DNA of 64,000 nt, taken from Anagrus nilaparvatae (taxonomy: Eukaryota; Arthropoda; Insecta; Hymenoptera; Mymaridae). Shown piece by piece: positions 1-10,360 of the stretch; the first letter of the stretch is position 1, and the number at the start of each line of letters is the position of its first letter. The DNA lies in contig JAKSXM010000137.1 of NCBI GenBank assembly GCA_022575985.1, positions 19,858,001-19,922,000 on the forward strand, in the 5' to 3' direction. Under the pieces are notes generated by a model, which ran no database searches, was not told the DNA's origin, and saw nothing but the letters and a program-made list of their open reading frames with translations. The position numbers and the translations under genes are program-made.

Positions 1-199
1 ATTTTGGATACCTTATTTTTTCATTAAAACTGAACAAGATACAAATACCGCATACACTTGGAAAAAACGACCCGGACGTTTTTCACATTTTTATTTTGTA
101 TGAGCGTTTTAAAAATTTAAAACTGAAAATTTTCGTTGATAAACCTTTGATTATCCAAACTTTAAGTTTTCCACGATTCATATATGAGTAGTATGTTAA

Positions 200-373
200 G
201 TAGCAGCAGCTATAGTTGCAGCTAAACAATCTCTTTCTGGTGGTCAGGGGTACAAAAAATGCAATTGCAGAGCTTCCGCTAAGCAGTGTTCAATAAATAG
301 ATGTCAATGTTATAAAGCTCAGGTTTTATGTAATTCTCGTTGTCATTTTAGTGGTCCATGTAAAAATAAATAA
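200..373 (+). pseudogene. C-terminal cysteine-rich remnant of a transposon integrase-type protein
   Basis: An open frame of 57 codons ends at a TAA at 371-373. It carries a dense cysteine pattern (K-C-N-C, then C, R-C-Q-C, C-N, R-C-H, P-C-K-N-K). From family knowledge, this style of Cys-rich tail ends many KRBA2/Ginger-type DDE integrase proteins of invertebrate transposons. An in-frame TAA at 197-199 separates it from anything upstream, and no integrase core is visible in the 199 bases before it, so it is a decayed 3' fragment or the edge of an element lying outside the window. The family assignment is an inference from the cysteine spacing only. Confidence 0.45.
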
Positions 374-536
374 AATAGTAATAATATTTAAATAAAAAAT
401 TAAAATAAAACAATTAAAAATTTTATTGTAAGTTAATATAATTATGTAGGTAGTATAAAAAATAAATGATTGAATGGTAGCGGAATGATGAAAACAATTT
501 TATTTTTCATTTTTCTATAATACAAAAGTGCGTTAG

Positions 537-650
537 TATTATAGGCTATAATACGGATTATAGGCTATGACACTTAAAATTCCAGTATCATAGAAAAGTA
601 ATGATTTTAAAAATTTTACTTTTCTATAATCCGTATTATAGCCTATAATA
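537..650. repeat. Perfect 26-bp inverted repeat (hairpin)
   Basis: Bases 537-562 are the exact reverse complement of 625-650, separated by 62 bases of AT-rich spacer. It may be a small MITE or a palindromic relic. No target-site duplication was seen. Confidence 0.7.
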
Positions 651-681
651 CAAACTATTCTATAACACTGCGACAGATACA

Positions 682-1198
682 CAAGTATTAAAGAAAATTA
701 AAAACCAATTTCAATTAGCCCAAACAGAACTTAATTTTGTAGCTATAGCTATAATTATAATAAAAAATATAATTTCTCAGGAAAAAAATTTTATATTTCC
801 CGATTACAAAAGTTACTCTTTAATCTAGAAGACGGCGATAGGGCCACCTTAACTTTAAAATTTTTTATACTTTACGTACTGTCAAATAATAACAATAAAA
901 ATTATCTAAAAGGCAAAAATATACATTCACGCAGGTTAATTTTAAATAATGAAGTACAAATTTAAGTTTAAGTTTATGTAAAAATAGGGTACGAAATTTA
1001 TTTACATTTTGAAAATGTTTTTGTCTTTATTTCGTAGTCAATTTACCTCTGAAATTCATGTACAGATAGCCCCAATATATTGTTGTATTTTACTACTACT
1101 CTTATCAAGTGTAAAATTGGTTGTATGGGCTAGTATCCGAACCTTATGTATTTTTTTTATCTCTCTTTTCAGAAAAAAAAAGTACCACGACTCTTCGT
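682..1198. repeat. Direct repeat copy 1 (partner at 4885-5446)
   Basis: About 0.5 kb of this stretch can be aligned in the same orientation with 4885-5446, including a shared start (AAGTATTAAAGAAAATTAAA), a shared middle (ATATACATTCACGCAGG) and a shared end (GTACCACGACTCTTCGT), with several indels. The two copies flank the long-TIR element and F-box/LRR copy 1. Neither has the TG..CA ends of an LTR, and no intact reading frame links them, so the type of repeat is unknown. Confidence 0.7.
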
Positions 1199-1218
1199 GT
1201 ATAATATACTCAGTACTG

Positions 1219-2062
1219 CACTGAAAGAAGCTATCACTGGCGCTGGCGGTGACTCGAGTTTCTGTAAAAACAGGTGACGCTAGTCATCGTAATATCCAGT
1301 TAAGTAACAGAGAATCGCTGTTACTAAAAAAATATTTTTTAAAGCAGACGCCATTTTAATAAGCATTGTAAATAAGAAATCAAAATTATTGCAAAAAGAG
1401 TTTTAGTTAATAAATCAATTGCTTTATTAATAAAATCTAATGATTTGGCATCAAAAAAATTAATTTTTTATAAAGTAGGTAATAAATTTAATAATAAATA
1501 AATAAGAGCAATAGATATTGGTAGTAGAAAGGCAAAGAGTGTATAAGAGGATTTTTTAATATAGGTTAAACATAGTGTGTAAAAATGTTTATTATAATAT
1601 AATTCTTTATAGTATTTGTAGCATATAATTTTAGAAAAATGTGATTTTGTACAGTGCAGTTTTCTTTATTTTATCTTTATTTATATCTTTATGTTTACAT
1701 CAAAGACATACAATAAATTTTTAAAACGAATCATATATATTTATGCATCTCCTTTTTAACTACAAAATTTCATTTCACTTTTTTATTTTAAATAATAACT
1801 TCAAAATAATATTTTTTATATTAAACTATTAAAAATTTATTAATTAAACATTAATTTATACATAAAGAAATACTTAAATCGAAGCTAAAAACATGTTGTT
1901 ATTAGTTGAATAAAACAATTTATTTTATGTCGTCTGCTTTAAAAAATATTTTTTTAGTAACAGCGATTCTCTGTTACTTAACTGGATATTACGATGACTA
2001 GCGTCACCTGTTTTTACAGAAACTCGAGTCACCGCCAGCGCCAGTGATAGCTTCTTTCAGTG
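1219..2062. mobile_element. Non-autonomous fold-back element with perfect 132-bp terminal inverted repeats
   Basis: Bases 1219-1350 are the exact reverse complement of 1931-2062. The ends read CACTGAAAGAAG and CTTCTTTCAGTG. The ~580-bp centre is AT-rich and shows no transposase frame, so the element would need proteins supplied in trans. Flanks cagtactg and tgtgtatt do not match, so no target-site duplication is visible and the superfamily is uncertain. Perfect identity of the arms indicates recent insertion or arm homogenisation. Confidence 0.8.
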
Positions 2063-2420
2063 TGTGTATTCTAACAGTTTTCAAGTCTAAACATAAAATT
2101 ATTACTGTTTCTTAACATTATTTTAAAAAATTACGTTATCCTAAATAATAATACAGTATTTTAGTTTCCAAAAAAAGTAAAAAAAAAATATTATTAAAAT
2201 AAAAAATCCCGCTGCAAAATTGCAGAAGACCGACGGGCTGAGTGCTCTAGAGAGCGAATCCACTACTATACTTTTTTTTTTTTTTTTTTGTTAAGTTATG
2301 ATATTCTTTATGGTCCGGGAACAATAAAAAGTTTATAGTTAAGCAAAAGGACATTCGACGTTTTTGATATTTTGAACACATATATAGGCTCATTCAAGAA
2401 AGCTTTTGGCAGTTGATTTA

Positions 2421-2510
2421 CACGGTAGAATTGCTTTGGATTAAAATTCAACCAATTGATTGAAAATTACTATTTTTGGTTGAATTTTCAACCAAAGCAA
2501 TTCTACCGTG
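2421..2510. mobile_element. 90-bp MITE with TA target duplication
   Basis: The ends read CACGGTAGAATTGCTTTGG and its reverse complement, and the inner parts also pair. TA dinucleotides flank it on both sides (2419-2420 and 2511-2512), which fits a Tc1/mariner-type target duplication. It has no coding capacity. Confidence 0.7.
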
Positions 2511-2611
2511 TAGACTTTGAAAAAATATTATTAATAAACTTTTTTAAAAGAAAAAAAAGGTTCGAAAGAGCTTTTATTTCGGATATAAATAGGGAGGGGG
2601 GGGGGCACTAT

Positions 2612-2760
2612 GTATTCGCTCCCTGTGAAAGGCGGAGTTTTATAAATCACGGGTGATATTTAGTCACTTGCCCGAAAAATCATACAAAGTGATTGGATGC
2701 CCGATAAAATATTATTATTATTTTTATCCTTTCTACCAATAAGACGCAGGGAGCGAATAC
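2612..2760. repeat. Short inverted-repeat unit with 14-bp ends
   Basis: GTATTCGCTCCCTG at 2612-2625 is exactly inverted at 2747-2760, and the interior is richer in GC than its surroundings. It could be a small MITE. No clear target-site duplication was seen. Confidence 0.45.
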
Positions 2761-2948
2761 TGTTCCTGTAAAAAGCACCCATATATTCAGGGCATATATT
2801 TAAAAATATATAAACGTATTAATTAACTAGTTCCAATCAGATTCAAAACATTTTTACAGATTTATAATAAATATTTTTATTTTCGAAATAATATAAAAAT
2901 ACAGTTAATTTATACATAAGAATAACTAAATAGAAATTAACCCGCCAT

Positions 2949-4610
2949 TCAAAGTTTTGACAATTTTAATAATTCAAAATAATCTTCAAATGAACTATAA
3001 AATAAGCTTTTCTGATCAATTAATTTTAAATTCTCAGACATTTTAACTTCTTTTGCAACTTGATTTGCATTCTTAAAAAAAATTGATAATATTGTATGCG
3101 ATCTTTTGGAAACAATTCTATTAGCAAATTTAAAGAAGTCATTTGATATTGATTTACAAAAATTAATATCAAGATACTGCAAGTTTATAGAATTTTCAAC
3201 AACTTTACACAAGAACTCTTCTTTTAAGGAATAACAACTATAACAGCTGAGTGTTACCAAATTTGGCATGAGACCAAACCCTTCGCCTGTTATATATAAT
3301 CCAGTAAAAAAAAAATGTTTTAACTTTGGCAATTTACATACTTCTCTAAGACCTTGATCTGTCACATTACGACAAGCCTCAACATTAATATGCACTAAAT
3401 TTAACATAAGCTTACTGACAGCTGATAAAAACTTGTCTGTTACTAATTGATTTCGGCTAATATCTAAAATTTTCAAATTTTTTAATTGTAATATATAATT
3501 TATACTGCCAGTTGAATTATTCCAATATAATTTTTCCAAGTGAGACTGATTTGAAATAGCTTCTAAGCATTGACTCGTGGATGGGGTATCAGCTGAAGAA
3601 AACTTTAATTTGATTGAGCATAAGTTTCTTAACCGTTTCAATATACCAATTAAATAAGAGAATTCAATAAAATTGCATTGAAACAATTTTATATCCTTGA
3701 TATACTCATCTTTCAAATTTAACAAACATTTTCCTGTGATGTTTGCATTTTTTAAACTTAGTTTCTGAAGCTTGGAGACAGCAAAAAGTTTAGCTAGTTC
3801 ACGTTCATAGCTCTTCTTGTTTAAGTCTAAAGTTAGTTTTGTGATATTAAAACAGATACCTGAAATTAAACTCAAAAAAGTTTTACTTCCCATGGAATTA
3901 TCCAAGTTTACACTCAATATTTTCAAATTTTTTAAATTCGTCAAAAAAGTTTCTGGTTTTTCAAAATTAATCTTTTTATTTATTTTGATAGCATTTATGG
4001 AATTTTTTGGGCAGCTTTTCAAAAGATTATCACTTACAAAAATATTATTTAAATTTATAATTTGTAATTTTTTATTTTTTGAACATAAGGTAATTAGCAT
4101 TTTTTCAAAATTAGAATTATTGCAACCAATTGAGTCAGTATTGAATTCTCTGATTTTTGATAACTTTAACTGAGAAATATTATTACAAACATCTATTATA
4201 TTCTTAATTTGAGAAATAAGTATTTTTATTGGTGCTTTTAGATTAATGCTTTCTACATTAGGACATTTTGCCAAGCAGTTGAGATCAAAATTTTCTCCGT
4301 TAGGTTCATTATTATCAAAATCGTAAAAATAGATTAATTCAATACTTTTGATATAATTTTTGCATCTTGATAAAACTTTTTGAAGAATGTGATCATTATT
4401 TTTGGTTACTGTTTGTTCTGGACCAAAAATACAACAACCCCATGTTTTTATGGATAAATCTAATTTTTTAAAATCAATCCAAGAATTTTTGGCCACATCT
4501 TCCCATTGCTTACAAACGCGTTCTATTTTTACTCTCTCAGATACAGAGAGAAAAGAAAAAATGTATGCAAGATTATCATATCCAAGTCCCTGAATATTTG
4601 GTTCCGACAT
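2949..4610 (-). CDS. F-box/leucine-rich-repeat protein, copy 1 (553 aa)
   Basis: An uninterrupted 553-codon frame. Residues ~10-46 form an F-box (LAYIFSFLSVSERVKIERVCK, then W..VAK.SW), the domain that binds Skp1 in SCF ubiquitin ligases. The rest is irregular leucine-rich repeats of the FBXL type (LKNLKILDIS, LPKLKHFFF, MPNLVTLSC, INLQYLDINFC). There is no signal peptide or membrane segment, so a cytosolic or nuclear substrate receptor is inferred. The start is supported by an in-frame TAA just upstream that is also present in the paralogue. Both genes also have a TTTTATTTTAG acceptor-like site 18 bases before the ATG, suggesting a 5'-UTR intron. An AATAAA-type signal lies ~60 bases past the stop. 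The paralogue at 15894-17549 is about 91% identical. The substrate is unknown. Confidence 0.88.
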   Translation of the reverse strand: MSEPNIQGLGYDNLAYIFSFLSVSERVKIERVCKQWEDVAKNSWIDFKKLDLSIKTWGCCIFGPEQTVTKNNDHILQKVLSRCKNYIKSIELIYFYDFDNNEPNGENFDLNCLAKCPNVESINLKAPIKILISQIKNIIDVCNNISQLKLSKIREFNTDSIGCNNSNFEKMLITLCSKNKKLQIINLNNIFVSDNLLKSCPKNSINAIKINKKINFEKPETFLTNLKNLKILSVNLDNSMGSKTFLSLISGICFNITKLTLDLNKKSYERELAKLFAVSKLQKLSLKNANITGKCLLNLKDEYIKDIKLFQCNFIEFSYLIGILKRLRNLCSIKLKFSSADTPSTSQCLEAISNQSHLEKLYWNNSTGSINYILQLKNLKILDISRNQLVTDKFLSAVSKLMLNLVHINVEACRNVTDQGLREVCKLPKLKHFFFTGLYITGEGFGLMPNLVTLSCYSCYSLKEEFLCKVVENSINLQYLDINFCKSISNDFFKFANRIVSKRSHTILSIFFKNANQVAKEVKMSENLKLIDQKSLFYSSFEDYFELLKLSKL

Positions 4611-4884
4611 GTTCTTACTTTAGAGGCACTAAAATAAAATGATTTAAAATATAATTTTGAATACAAACTTTAGCTTATGTTAATCTTTCAAATCTTTAAT
4701 ATATTTAAGATTAATAATTTTACATAATTTTTTGAAACTTTAATTTGAGTCTATTCTTCATATAGAAATATTAACGGTCTTAATTATTCCAAAAAAGGAT
4801 TTCTAAGGTAACAAATTTTAAAATTAAAATATATTAATGGAGTCTTATTGCTTCTAAAAAATCCAATAATATTATCTGAGATAT

Positions 4885-5446
4885 GCAAGTATTAAAGAAA
4901 ATTAAAGAAGAATTTCAATCAGCTCAATGGGAACTTAAGTTTTCGATTAAATAAAAAAGAAATAAGTATCTGAAATGGAGTAAATTTTAATTTTATGAAA
5001 TATCGAATGATTTGGATAAAAAATACCTATGTGTGTAGCTAATAAAATAGGTACAAAAAAGTTTTATAGAGTTCTCGCGATTACAAAAGTGACGGGCGAT
5101 ATAGAGCCTTCTTAACTTAAATTTTTTTTATAACAATAAAAATGATCTAAAAGGAAAAAAATATACATTCACGCAGGGTAATTTTAAATAATGAAGTACA
5201 AATTTAAGTTTGTGTAAAAAAATTTTGTTATTATAAACTGAAAATGTTTTTCTCTTTTTTCGTAGTCAATTTACATACCTCTGAAATTCATGAACAGATG
5301 GCCCCAAAATATTGACGTATTATCATTGCGTATTATATACCACGACTCTTATCAAGTGTAAAAATGGTTGTATGGGCTAGTACCCAAACCTTATGTATTT
5401 TTTTTTACCTCTCATTTGAGAAAAAAAAAGTACCACGACTCTTCGT
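4885..5446. repeat. Direct repeat copy 2 (partner at 682-1198)
   Basis: Second copy of the ~0.5 kb direct repeat described at 682-1198, carrying extra bases at several points. The ends and many internal blocks match. It lies directly upstream of F-box/LRR copy 1 as that gene is transcribed. Confidence 0.7.
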
Positions 5447-6199
5447 TCTTCCGTTCGTGTCGGAGCGTTCCGTTGTGTATACCCGAACAAAATCGGTCGG
5501 TGGGTAATCAGAGGGCAGTAGGTGACTTGCCAACCTTCCGCCAGAGGCCATCTGGCAAAAATGTCACGCGGTTTTCATCGTTTAATTTCTTTATCATAAT
5601 TCTCATTAGTAAATAATAAACTAATTAGATTAATTTCTAATTGAATAGGTAATAAGAAACTAATATTCAATTAAAATTATATTTAAACAAATTAAAAATA
5701 GGCTTATTAAAAGCAGTTAAAAGTTATACAGCAATTAACAATTGAAACACCTGTCATAAAATTTAAAACACAAAATTTTTATAATTCGGGTTCCAAAATC
5801 GGACAGATATATACAAAGTCTAGCTTCCGAACCAGGCCAGACCGATACCAAACGTGTAGATTCTATTCGGGAGTGAAATAAAGAAAAAAGATTAATGCAT
5901 ATTTCCGGAGATAAGAGAGAACACACGATATCGCGCGACGAGTAGGTAGTGTTAGTGTTTAGTTTCGTGTATTTTTTTACCTATTATAATATATTTATAA
6001 TACACGTACACTCGTTTTATGTAATGTTTTTTAAAATTATTTTAAAGAGGTTACATGATTACGAAAAAAGTGAAAAATTAGTCTTAAAAAGTTTTTTTTA
6101 TTTTGTTTTAAAATACTACCTACTTACACTTTTATTCAGATTTCTCTGCTGAGATTTCACGCGGTTTTTTTTTTGTATTCACACACATATGTACAGTTA
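5447..6199. other. Upstream region of CEPT1, GC-richer islands
   Basis: No gene is supported here. The stretches 5447-5580 and 5780-5950 are clearly richer in GC than their surroundings and contain only short frames without recognisable domains. They could hold the CEPT1 promoter or a 5'-UTR exon, but no TATA box, initiator or splice pair stands out enough to mark. Confidence 0.3.
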
Positions 6200-6320
6200 G
6201 GCCCTTTCTACACCAGTCGATATAATTTTGTTTTATGATTATGTTCCTATTTAAAATGTATGTAGTATATAGAAATGTAATTTAAAAAAAAAGATAATCT
6301 TGTCTGGTGTAGAGACGGCC
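6200..6320. mobile_element. 121-bp PIF/Harbinger-like MITE upstream of CEPT1
   Basis: The ends read GGCCCTTTCTACACCAG and CTGGTGTAGAGACGGCC, an imperfect inverted pair, flanked by TTA on both sides (6197-6199 and 6321-6323). A 3-bp TWA duplication with GGCC-type ends is typical of PIF/Harbinger. It shares its ends with the 361-bp element at 25658-26018. It sits ~260 bases before the CEPT1 start codon, so it may lie in the promoter or 5' UTR. Confidence 0.75.
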
Positions 6321-6576
6321 TTACATATTATAGATACGTATGTATACCTTTATTAATATCTGTGGGTGAAAGTAGCATAAAGCATCCAGAATTCTCAATT
6401 TCTTTTTTAATAATGATCGTATGATTGAGAAATAATTAAAATACCAATATTATTTGTGTGCAAAAAAAGTAATTTATAGTGTTATAGAACCCTCTGCTAG
6501 GGTCGGACAAGGACGTTTTTGTGTACATCGTGTTTGGGTTGAATTAAATTTGAGTAAAATTTAACTATATGAAAAA

Positions 6577-9500
6577 ATGCAATTTTATAAAGAAAAACTT
6601 TTGTCACCTGGACAACTTAAAAGACTTGGTGAACACAAATACAGTTGTACAAGTGCTAGTATTCTTGATAGTCTTTTGCAACCATGGTGGGAATGGTTAG
6701 TCAATAATTTACCAATTTGGTTAGCACCTAACCTGATAACATGTCTTGGTCTTATAATCAACATCGCCACGACGCTGATACTCATTTTTTACAGTCCAGA
6801 TGCCAAGGTTGAGGTGAGGGTCAAGTCATTCTTTATTGTTAATTAATCATCCAGTTGCAACAAATTTTTTTAATGTCTTATTTAAACTATTGACTTTCTT
6901 AAACTTTTATAGCTTAATGATTTTTTTAAAAATATATTAAACTTGCATTAAAAATTAATTAATTAATTTACTATCATTTCGTTGGAAATATTTTGTTATA
7001 ATACAAAATTAATGTACAAATGTTTTTGATAATAGCATTAGATACATACAATTGTTTTTTATTATATATTTAGAAGTAAGTACATCAACTATTAGATTTT
7101 ATTTTGTTTATTAAAATTAACAAGGCTAAATTCATATATTGAAAATGAATCATCATAATCATTAAATTACTGTTGCATCTGGCAGTTTTAATTTATAGCA
7201 TAAATTTTAACAAACATTTGTATTTTATAAATTTGTAAATATTAAAAGAATAATACAAATCAAAATAACTGTTAGTATATAAATAAATTTTCATTTTAGC
7301 CTCCGAGATGGGCTTGTTTTTTATGCGCTTTAGGTCTCTTTGTTTATCAAAGCTTAGATGCTATAGATGGTAAACAAGCTAGAAGAACAGGCACATCTAC
7401 TCCGTTAGGTGAATTATTTGACCATGGCTGTGACTCTATATCAACTGGTAAATTATTGAAAATACCATCAACTAAATAGATTATTTACAGTGTATATTTT
7501 ATACTATATTTTATCTTTATTTTACTATTGCAGTTTTTGTTGCTTTATCAGCATGTATTGCAGTTCAACTAGGTTATTATCCAGGATGGATGTTTTTTCA
7601 ATGTTTCTGTGCAATGACTCTTTTTTATTGCGCTCATTGGCAGACATATGTTTCTGGTAAATTTGATTACATGAATTTTGCTTACCGATATTAATATAAT
7701 TATAAAAATAATGTGTTCAATAAAGGTTCCTTGAAACTTGGAAAAATTGATGTTACGGAAGCTCAATTTACAATAATATCGATACATTTGATATCTGCAA
7801 TTTTTGGACCTCAAGTTTGGATGAAGGAGGTTGTATATATTTCATTATCTAAAAAACTTTTTTTTTTTCTTGTTTATTCTTTATTAAATTTTAAATTGAC
7901 AAATAACATTTTTATTTATAATAATATTATTTCAATCAGGTATATATGAAAATTGCATTTGAAAATTTCAATTACCCATTAAAGTTAAGGCTAACAAATA
8001 AATTTTTTCCAGATACTATCAATTGATGGTTTTCAATTTAAATATTTGATAGGAGTTATGACAATTATCTGTGCTATATACAATTTATATTCAATTTTTT
8101 CTATCATTTTTACTGGAGGAGTTGGCAAAAATGGTTCAACTGTGGCTGTAAGTTGGATATAGCTATAAAATTGTGTTTAAAATTATGAAAATACTTTAAA
8201 TCAGTTTATAATAAGAAAATATTTTATATTATTTTTTGGGATATTTTGGCATGCGGCATGTGATATATTATTTATAACTTGGATAAAAACTGTTCTTTTC
8301 TTTATTACTCTTTTACTTTTATTTTTTTTTTTTTTTTGAACAGGTATTATTTTTAATTAAATGGGTTGCTTTTTGTTTCTTTATTTATTCTAATTTATTA
8401 ATTAATAAATTTATTTTTATTTAAAAAAATGAAATTATTTTATTTTATTTAATTTATCAAAATTAGCAGATTAAAAAAATATGCGATTTCATAATTTAAA
8501 TTGCTTTTAAAATCTGCTTAATAAATTGAAATAACTGGAAATAACATATAGGTATTTGTTTAAAGTATTAGCCACTGTTGAACATCGCTGAGAAAAACAA
8601 TATTTGTCTTAAATTATATCTAGCTTAATAACAAATTGTTAGCCAAGCTTTATAGGTGACTAAACTCATTTCCATAATATTTATAAAAATTAACAAATTT
8701 TCTCAAAATTTTTCATCAACGCCTGCAATTTTCATCTAATTAAATTTTGTCAAATTACAAGCAAAATGTTGTGAATTAATCTTTTGCAAAAATGACTAAC
8801 AAATAGAAATTTTTACATGAAATATTCATATAGTTGCCATACATTGGCACAGAAGTCAAGATTTTTCCATTATGGGGTTCAGTTGGCATCGCTATTTTGC
8901 TTGCTCTGAGCAGCATGTCAATCATTCTTGCAGGTGGAGTTGGAAAAAATGGTTCTACTGTAGCAGTAAGTCCGGTGTATAATTTTTGAAAAATAAAAAC
9001 AATCACAGTTTCTAGTGTGCACTCAGAATCATTAATAATATTATTTTTAAACATTTAAAAAATTAAAAAAGATTTGGTTTTTCAAGTCATCACAAAATTT
9101 TTAATCATTTGTAAACTTATCACAAAATTTTCTTATTGAAAATTCATTTTCACATATATATAACACTTTTAACATTAACTTATTTTTGTGTGGATTTTGG
9201 CTTTCAAATGTTATGTTTTTATTTTGTATAAAAGCTTGTGTGTGCTTATTTTTTTCATAAAAAATGCGTAATATTTTTTATAACTTACTAATTTTCTTGC
9301 TAATTTTATTTACTAAATACAGGTTTGCCTTTATTAATTTAATTTTTACATAAATCAGATTTTATTATGAGAATAGCCTTTTGGATTCTTTTATTCATTA
9401 AATGGCAAAAGTAAACTTTAAGTGTTTGAATTATTTTGTATTGTATTTGTATCTATCTTATTAATTCTCTTTTGTTGTTAAATTATTCATGTACTAAAAA

Positions 9501-10360
9501 TCTATTGGGATTGATTATTTTAATTGGTTTTTTACTTAAGCGATATAGCTTAACAATATCTGTTTATAATAAAAAAACTTTTGAGAGTTTAAATTTTAAA
9601 CATAAGAGGGTATATTTTAATGTATAGCTATTTTATTATGGTTTTAATTTTATTTGTTCGACTGTTAGACATAATGAAAATTTTAGACGCGTTCTAAAGT
9701 CAACATATTTTCTTTAAATTTTGGAATATTTTTACAGGGTACTTCTGTTCTATCACCAATCATACCGTATAGCTTTGTTATTATACCAGCATTCATAATA
9801 TATAGAAAAAGTGCTGAAAATGTTTATGAAAATTATCCAATTCTTTATATTCTTGCTTTTGGAATGGTTGCTGCTAAAGTAACGAATCGACTTATTGTAA
9901 GTTTAAAAATAATAATAAATAATAAATATTTTTATTTACTTGAATTTTTAAACATTTAAAGGTAGCTCATATGACAAAAAATGAAATGCAGTATCTAGAC
10001 AGTTCATTAATTGGTCCAGCAATGCTATTCCTCAATCAATACTTTAATTTTTATATTAAGGAATACTATGTTTTATGGCTCTGTTTTGTAAGTATTAAAT
10101 CTAAATTTAGCATTAAATTAAATACAATAAAAAAATTAATTTTTAATTAGGTTTGGGTTACTTTGGATTTACTTCGTTATAGTGCACAAGTTTGCATAGA
10201 AATATGTGATAATTTAAATATAGAATTATTTAGGATACCAATGCCAGGACAATATCATCCGTTTTTTAGTAATCGAGCATCAGCAACAAATTCGGAAAAA
10301 AATGGTACTTCAATTACTACTAGGTCTCAAAGTAGAAAGCTATCAAAGAAAAACTATTAA
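6577..10360 (+). CDS. CEPT1: Choline/ethanolamine phosphotransferase (CEPT1 type), 8 coding exons, 413 aa
   Basis: Transfers phosphocholine or phosphoethanolamine from the CDP-alcohol to diacylglycerol, the last step of the Kennedy pathway, in ER/Golgi membranes. Coding exons: 6577-6813, 7300-7447, 7534-7656, 7726-7829, 8013-8147, 9738-9896, 9962-10087, 10151-10360. All junctions are GT..AG and all phases agree, giving 413 residues (human CEPT1 is of similar length). Exon 2 holds the CDP-alcohol phosphotransferase signature DG..AR........G...D...D (DGKQARR, then [10 protein letters not shown]). The rest is mostly hydrophobic membrane helices, with conserved [18 protein letters not shown] and VAHMTK segments. 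The N terminus ([15 protein letters not shown]) matches the family and fixes the start. Exon 5 has an alternative version at 8834-8965. The 3' UTR probably runs into the AT-rich DNA after 10360. Whether the enzyme prefers choline or ethanolamine cannot be told. Confidence 0.95.
8834..8965 (+). CDS. CEPT1: Alternative (probably mutually exclusive) exon 5 of CEPT1
   Basis: Flanked by TATAG at its 5' edge and GTAAGT at its 3' edge, this 132-base phase-0 block translates to 44 residues ending [11 protein letters not shown]. Exon 5 (8013-8147, 45 residues) ends [12 protein letters not shown] and also has a GTAAGT donor. Either one joins exons 4 and 6 in frame. Using both would repeat the [11 protein letters not shown] segment, so mutual exclusion is inferred. 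The two versions differ strongly upstream of that motif, in a predicted membrane helix. The pattern suggests exon duplication kept by selection rather than a relic, because the frame is open and both splice sites are good. Confidence 0.8.

Noticed and set aside
3817..4593. Plus-strand open frames of 118 and 63 codons, and their counterparts at 15911-16684 on the minus strand
   Set aside because: They lie antisense within the two F-box/LRR genes and are conserved only because those genes are.
682..5446. LTR retrotransposon bounded by the direct repeats
   Set aside because: The repeats lack TG..CA ends, and no gag or pol coding sequence lies between them; the interior is an F-box gene and a TIR element.
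9436..9627. 63-codon frame inside CEPT1 intron 5
   Set aside because: Hydrophobic only because the DNA is T-rich; no fit to the CEPT1 protein and no splice sites in phase.
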